Source: Rhizobium jaguaris
GTDB lineage: Bacteria; Pseudomonadota; Alphaproteobacteria; Rhizobiales; Rhizobiaceae
Assembly (NCBI RefSeq): GCF_003627755.1
Contig: NZ_CP032694.1
Location: 1,355,501-1,419,500, forward strand
Length of the DNA stretch: 64,000 nt
Reading direction: 5' to 3'
Below, piece after piece: positions 62,417 to 64,000 of the stretch. The notes below the pieces were generated by a model. It was not told the DNA's origin, searched no databases, and saw only the letters and a list, made by a program, of their open reading frames with translations. The translations under genes and the position numbers were made by a program. The stretch's first letter is position 1. Every line of letters begins with the position of its first letter.

Positions 62417-62680
62417 ATGGCACGCTTCGAAATACCGACATCCGAAATGGCCATGATGGGTGGCAACAGCGCCGACGCTCTTTGTGAACTGGGCGTGATC
62501 CATGCGACCGGCAGGGGCTGCAAGGCCGACCTCGTTGCCGCCCACAAATGGTTGAACATCGCCGCCATCAAGGGCAGTGACCGCGCCGCCGAGCTTCGCG
62601 CCGACGTCGCAGCCTCGCTGACCAAGATGGAGCTCGCCGCAGCGCTCCGCGCCGCCCGCGAATGGATGACCACGCACTGA
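62417..62680 (+). CDS. Sel1-repeat small protein
   Basis: An 87-residue protein with one Sel1-like (TPR-related) repeat: ALCELGVIHATGRGCKADLV, AAHKWLNIAAIKGSDRAAEL. The rest forms a helix ending in REWMTTH. Such short Sel1 proteins are common in rhizobia and likely mediate protein contact; no function is assigned. The ATG follows an AGGGA. It stands alone. Confidence 0.8.
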   Translation: MARFEIPTSEMAMMGGNSADALCELGVIHATGRGCKADLVAAHKWLNIAAIKGSDRAAELRADVAASLTKMELAAALRAAREWMTTH

Positions 62681-62970
62681 AGCGCGCCACAAGGAATACG
62701 AGAACAAAAGCCTCGGAAGAGGGGACAAACAGCGGGCGGAGAGGCACGCTGTGACTATCAGAAAACCGCGACCGGCCGGAAACAAGGCCGGCGCGGTTTC
62801 TTGCTTCGCGGAGCATCCATTTGGCCTCTCAAGACGCATCTGTCGCTGCAAATGGTGCGCGCAATATAATCGATCTATAGTTGTGAATATGGTTGTGATA
62901 AAGCTCTCAGAATTCGCTGTAAACGAGTAGACTGATGCCCCGTTGATGGCCCTTTCTTTGAGACCTCGAA

Positions 62971-64000
62971 ATGAGCACCCAACTGTCGCTGAAATTTGAG
63001 TTTGCCTATGACAAGGGCAGACTGCTGCTATTTTCCTTGGTTCTGTCGGTTTTTGCTGTCGGCTGCGTGTGGATATCCTATCGTCCCGTTAGGACCGAAA
63101 ACCCTCTGATCGGCCCGATCCTGATGTGGCCGGCAGCGGTACTTCTTGGCCTTGCTGCACTTAGCTTGCTAGCCAAGCTGTTTAGAAGCGCGCCGGGACT
63201 GGTGATTTCGGGCGCCGGAATTCACATCGAAAGCTTCGCTGCCGAAACAATACCATGGCTGGCCCTACGAGACCTCGAAAGAATTCAGAGCAGGGGAACG
63301 GACAACCTTGTACTTCGCCTCGATCCGGCTGTCGCCGGCACTCTGAACCGACGCGGATTGATAAGCAGGCTCCCGAAAGTGCTTCGGGGCTCAGGGACGA
63401 AGGCGGGAATTTCGCTGAAAATCTTGCAGGGCGATCCGGACTGGATATTCGAGCAATGCTGGGATTTTCTAAGAAGGGCCCGCGAGGACAACCGCACCGC
63501 CGCGACAAATGCCGGCTCCGCCGCGCTATTCGATAGCGATTACGAGACTGTGCATGCCGCCGCAATACATGGCCAGCCCCTGTTTACGTATGCGCTGATT
63601 GCCGTCCTGGCTAGCGTTTATGCAGGGGAACTCGCCTTTGGCGTCGACGCTCCCGACAAGGGTTCCCCGACAGTTCAAACGTTGCTGGTGTTGGGAGGAA
63701 CCTTTCGCAACAGCGTTCTCGTCGCTGGTCAATGGTGGAGGCTTTTTACCGCGCCTTTCCTGCATGCGAACCTCCTTCACCTGGCCTTTAACTGCTTCGC
63801 GCTTTGGTTCGCCGGCAGGCTGCTCGAACGCCTCATCGGCTGGCGCTGGTTCGCTGGTCTGTTTTGCATCAGCGCCCTCGGCGGATCCGTAGCCTCCTTG
63901 CTGATCAATCCCGACAATCTCGTGGCCGTTGGGGCCTCCGGTGGGATCGTCGGCCTGTTTGCCGCCATTATCGTGCTGAGTTTTCATTTCCGCTCCGGTT
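62971..64000 (+). CDS. Rhomboid-family membrane protease with fused N-terminal domain (partial)
   Basis: The gene is open to the window edge (343 residues seen). Residues 1-175 contain two helices (about 18-37 and 48-69) and a small beta-rich domain (VISGAGIHIESF, DNLVLRLDPA) resembling the PH-like STM3941 type. Then a linker leads to a rhomboid core: helix near 203-219, the WWRLFTAPF loop, H265-x4-H270-x3-N274 in the second core helix, and the catalytic GASGG with serine 323. These are the active-site elements of GlpG-like proteases. The second catalytic histidine should lie beyond the window. No ribosome site is strong; the ATG at 62971 starts the domain well. Confidence 0.8.
   Translation, partial: MSTQLSLKFEFAYDKGRLLLFSLVLSVFAVGCVWISYRPVRTENPLIGPILMWPAAVLLGLAALSLLAKLFRSAPGLVISGAGIHIESFAAETIPWLALRDLERIQSRGTDNLVLRLDPAVAGTLNRRGLISRLPKVLRGSGTKAGISLKILQGDPDWIFEQCWDFLRRAREDNRTAATNAGSAALFDSDYETVHAAAIHGQPLFTYALIAVLASVYAGELAFGVDAPDKGSPTVQTLLVLGGTFRNSVLVAGQWWRLFTAPFLHANLLHLAFNCFALWFAGRLLERLIGWRWFAGLFCISALGGSVASLLINPDNLVAVGASGGIVGLFAAIIVLSFHFRSG

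Noticed and set aside
1..64000. CRISPR arrays, tRNA or rRNA genes, complete insertion sequences, prophage
   Set aside because: No regularly spaced identical repeats, no cloverleaf with a T-loop, and no transposase or integrase were seen on either strand.

Overview
The window reads as a chromosomal segment of an alphaproteobacterium of the Rhizobiaceae (Rhizobium/Agrobacterium/Sinorhizobium type). This rests on protein-level resemblance and on gene order: feuN-feuP-feuQ, a lipoprotein, ccmI-ccmE-ccmF-ccmH (cycHJKL), degP, an OmpR-type two-component pair, glnE, a PleC-type kinase and pepN follow the order I know from the Sinorhizobium meliloti chromosome. I see no tRNA, rRNA, CRISPR array, prophage or intact insertion sequence. 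It is mostly core chromosome with a more variable right half.

Layout. 0-5.4 kb: a very small ORF, a DUF1254 gene with a broken DUF1214 gene upstream, a class A penicillin-binding protein, and three small genes (YcgN, MmcQ/YjbR, Dabb). 5.4-6.0 kb: a non-coding region with six GANTC sites, four of them spaced exactly 21 bp, followed by a perfect 22-bp palindrome. 6-20 kb: feuNPQ (envelope/osmotic signalling), cytochrome c maturation genes joined by ATGA overlaps, periplasmic protease DegP, a two-component pair and GlnE (nitrogen control). 20-30 kb, mostly minus strand: a FUSC membrane protein, PleC with GANTC sites and a CtrA-like box upstream, PepN, a soluble receptor-like protein with inverted domain order, and an MFS transporter. 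30-38 kb: an unrecognised gene, a repeat-bearing gap, a uracil-DNA glycosylase-like protein, a short Hsp70-like protein and an RND efflux pair.

38-50 kb: an SDR enzyme, ETF:quinone oxidoreductase with a palindromic operator candidate, GNAT, EamA/Lrp divergent pair, mgtE behind a strongly structured leader, an MFS transporter with an HxlR-family remnant beside it, a diacylglycerol-kinase-like protein, and a divergent glutamine-synthetase-like/aminotransferase pair suited to polyamine catabolism. 50-56 kb: NUDIX, an overlapping pair of envelope glycosyltransferases, and a flippase-like membrane protein. 55.2-58 kb: an ECF42-type sigma factor in an apparent operon with three DGPF/YCII proteins; sequences matching the ECF42 promoter pattern lie upstream, one arranged as face-to-face promoters that could also drive a small membrane protein. 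58-64 kb: a VOC protein/WYL regulator pair, AMP nucleosidase, small secreted proteins, a Sel1 protein and a rhomboid protease with a fused N-terminal domain, cut by the window edge.

Caution: at least four genes (DUF1214, ccmH, the RND adaptor and a small gene at 59.3-59.6 kb) read as intact families only if single bases are restored. That pattern suggests either residual sequence errors or recent decay, and it affects how those genes should be read.
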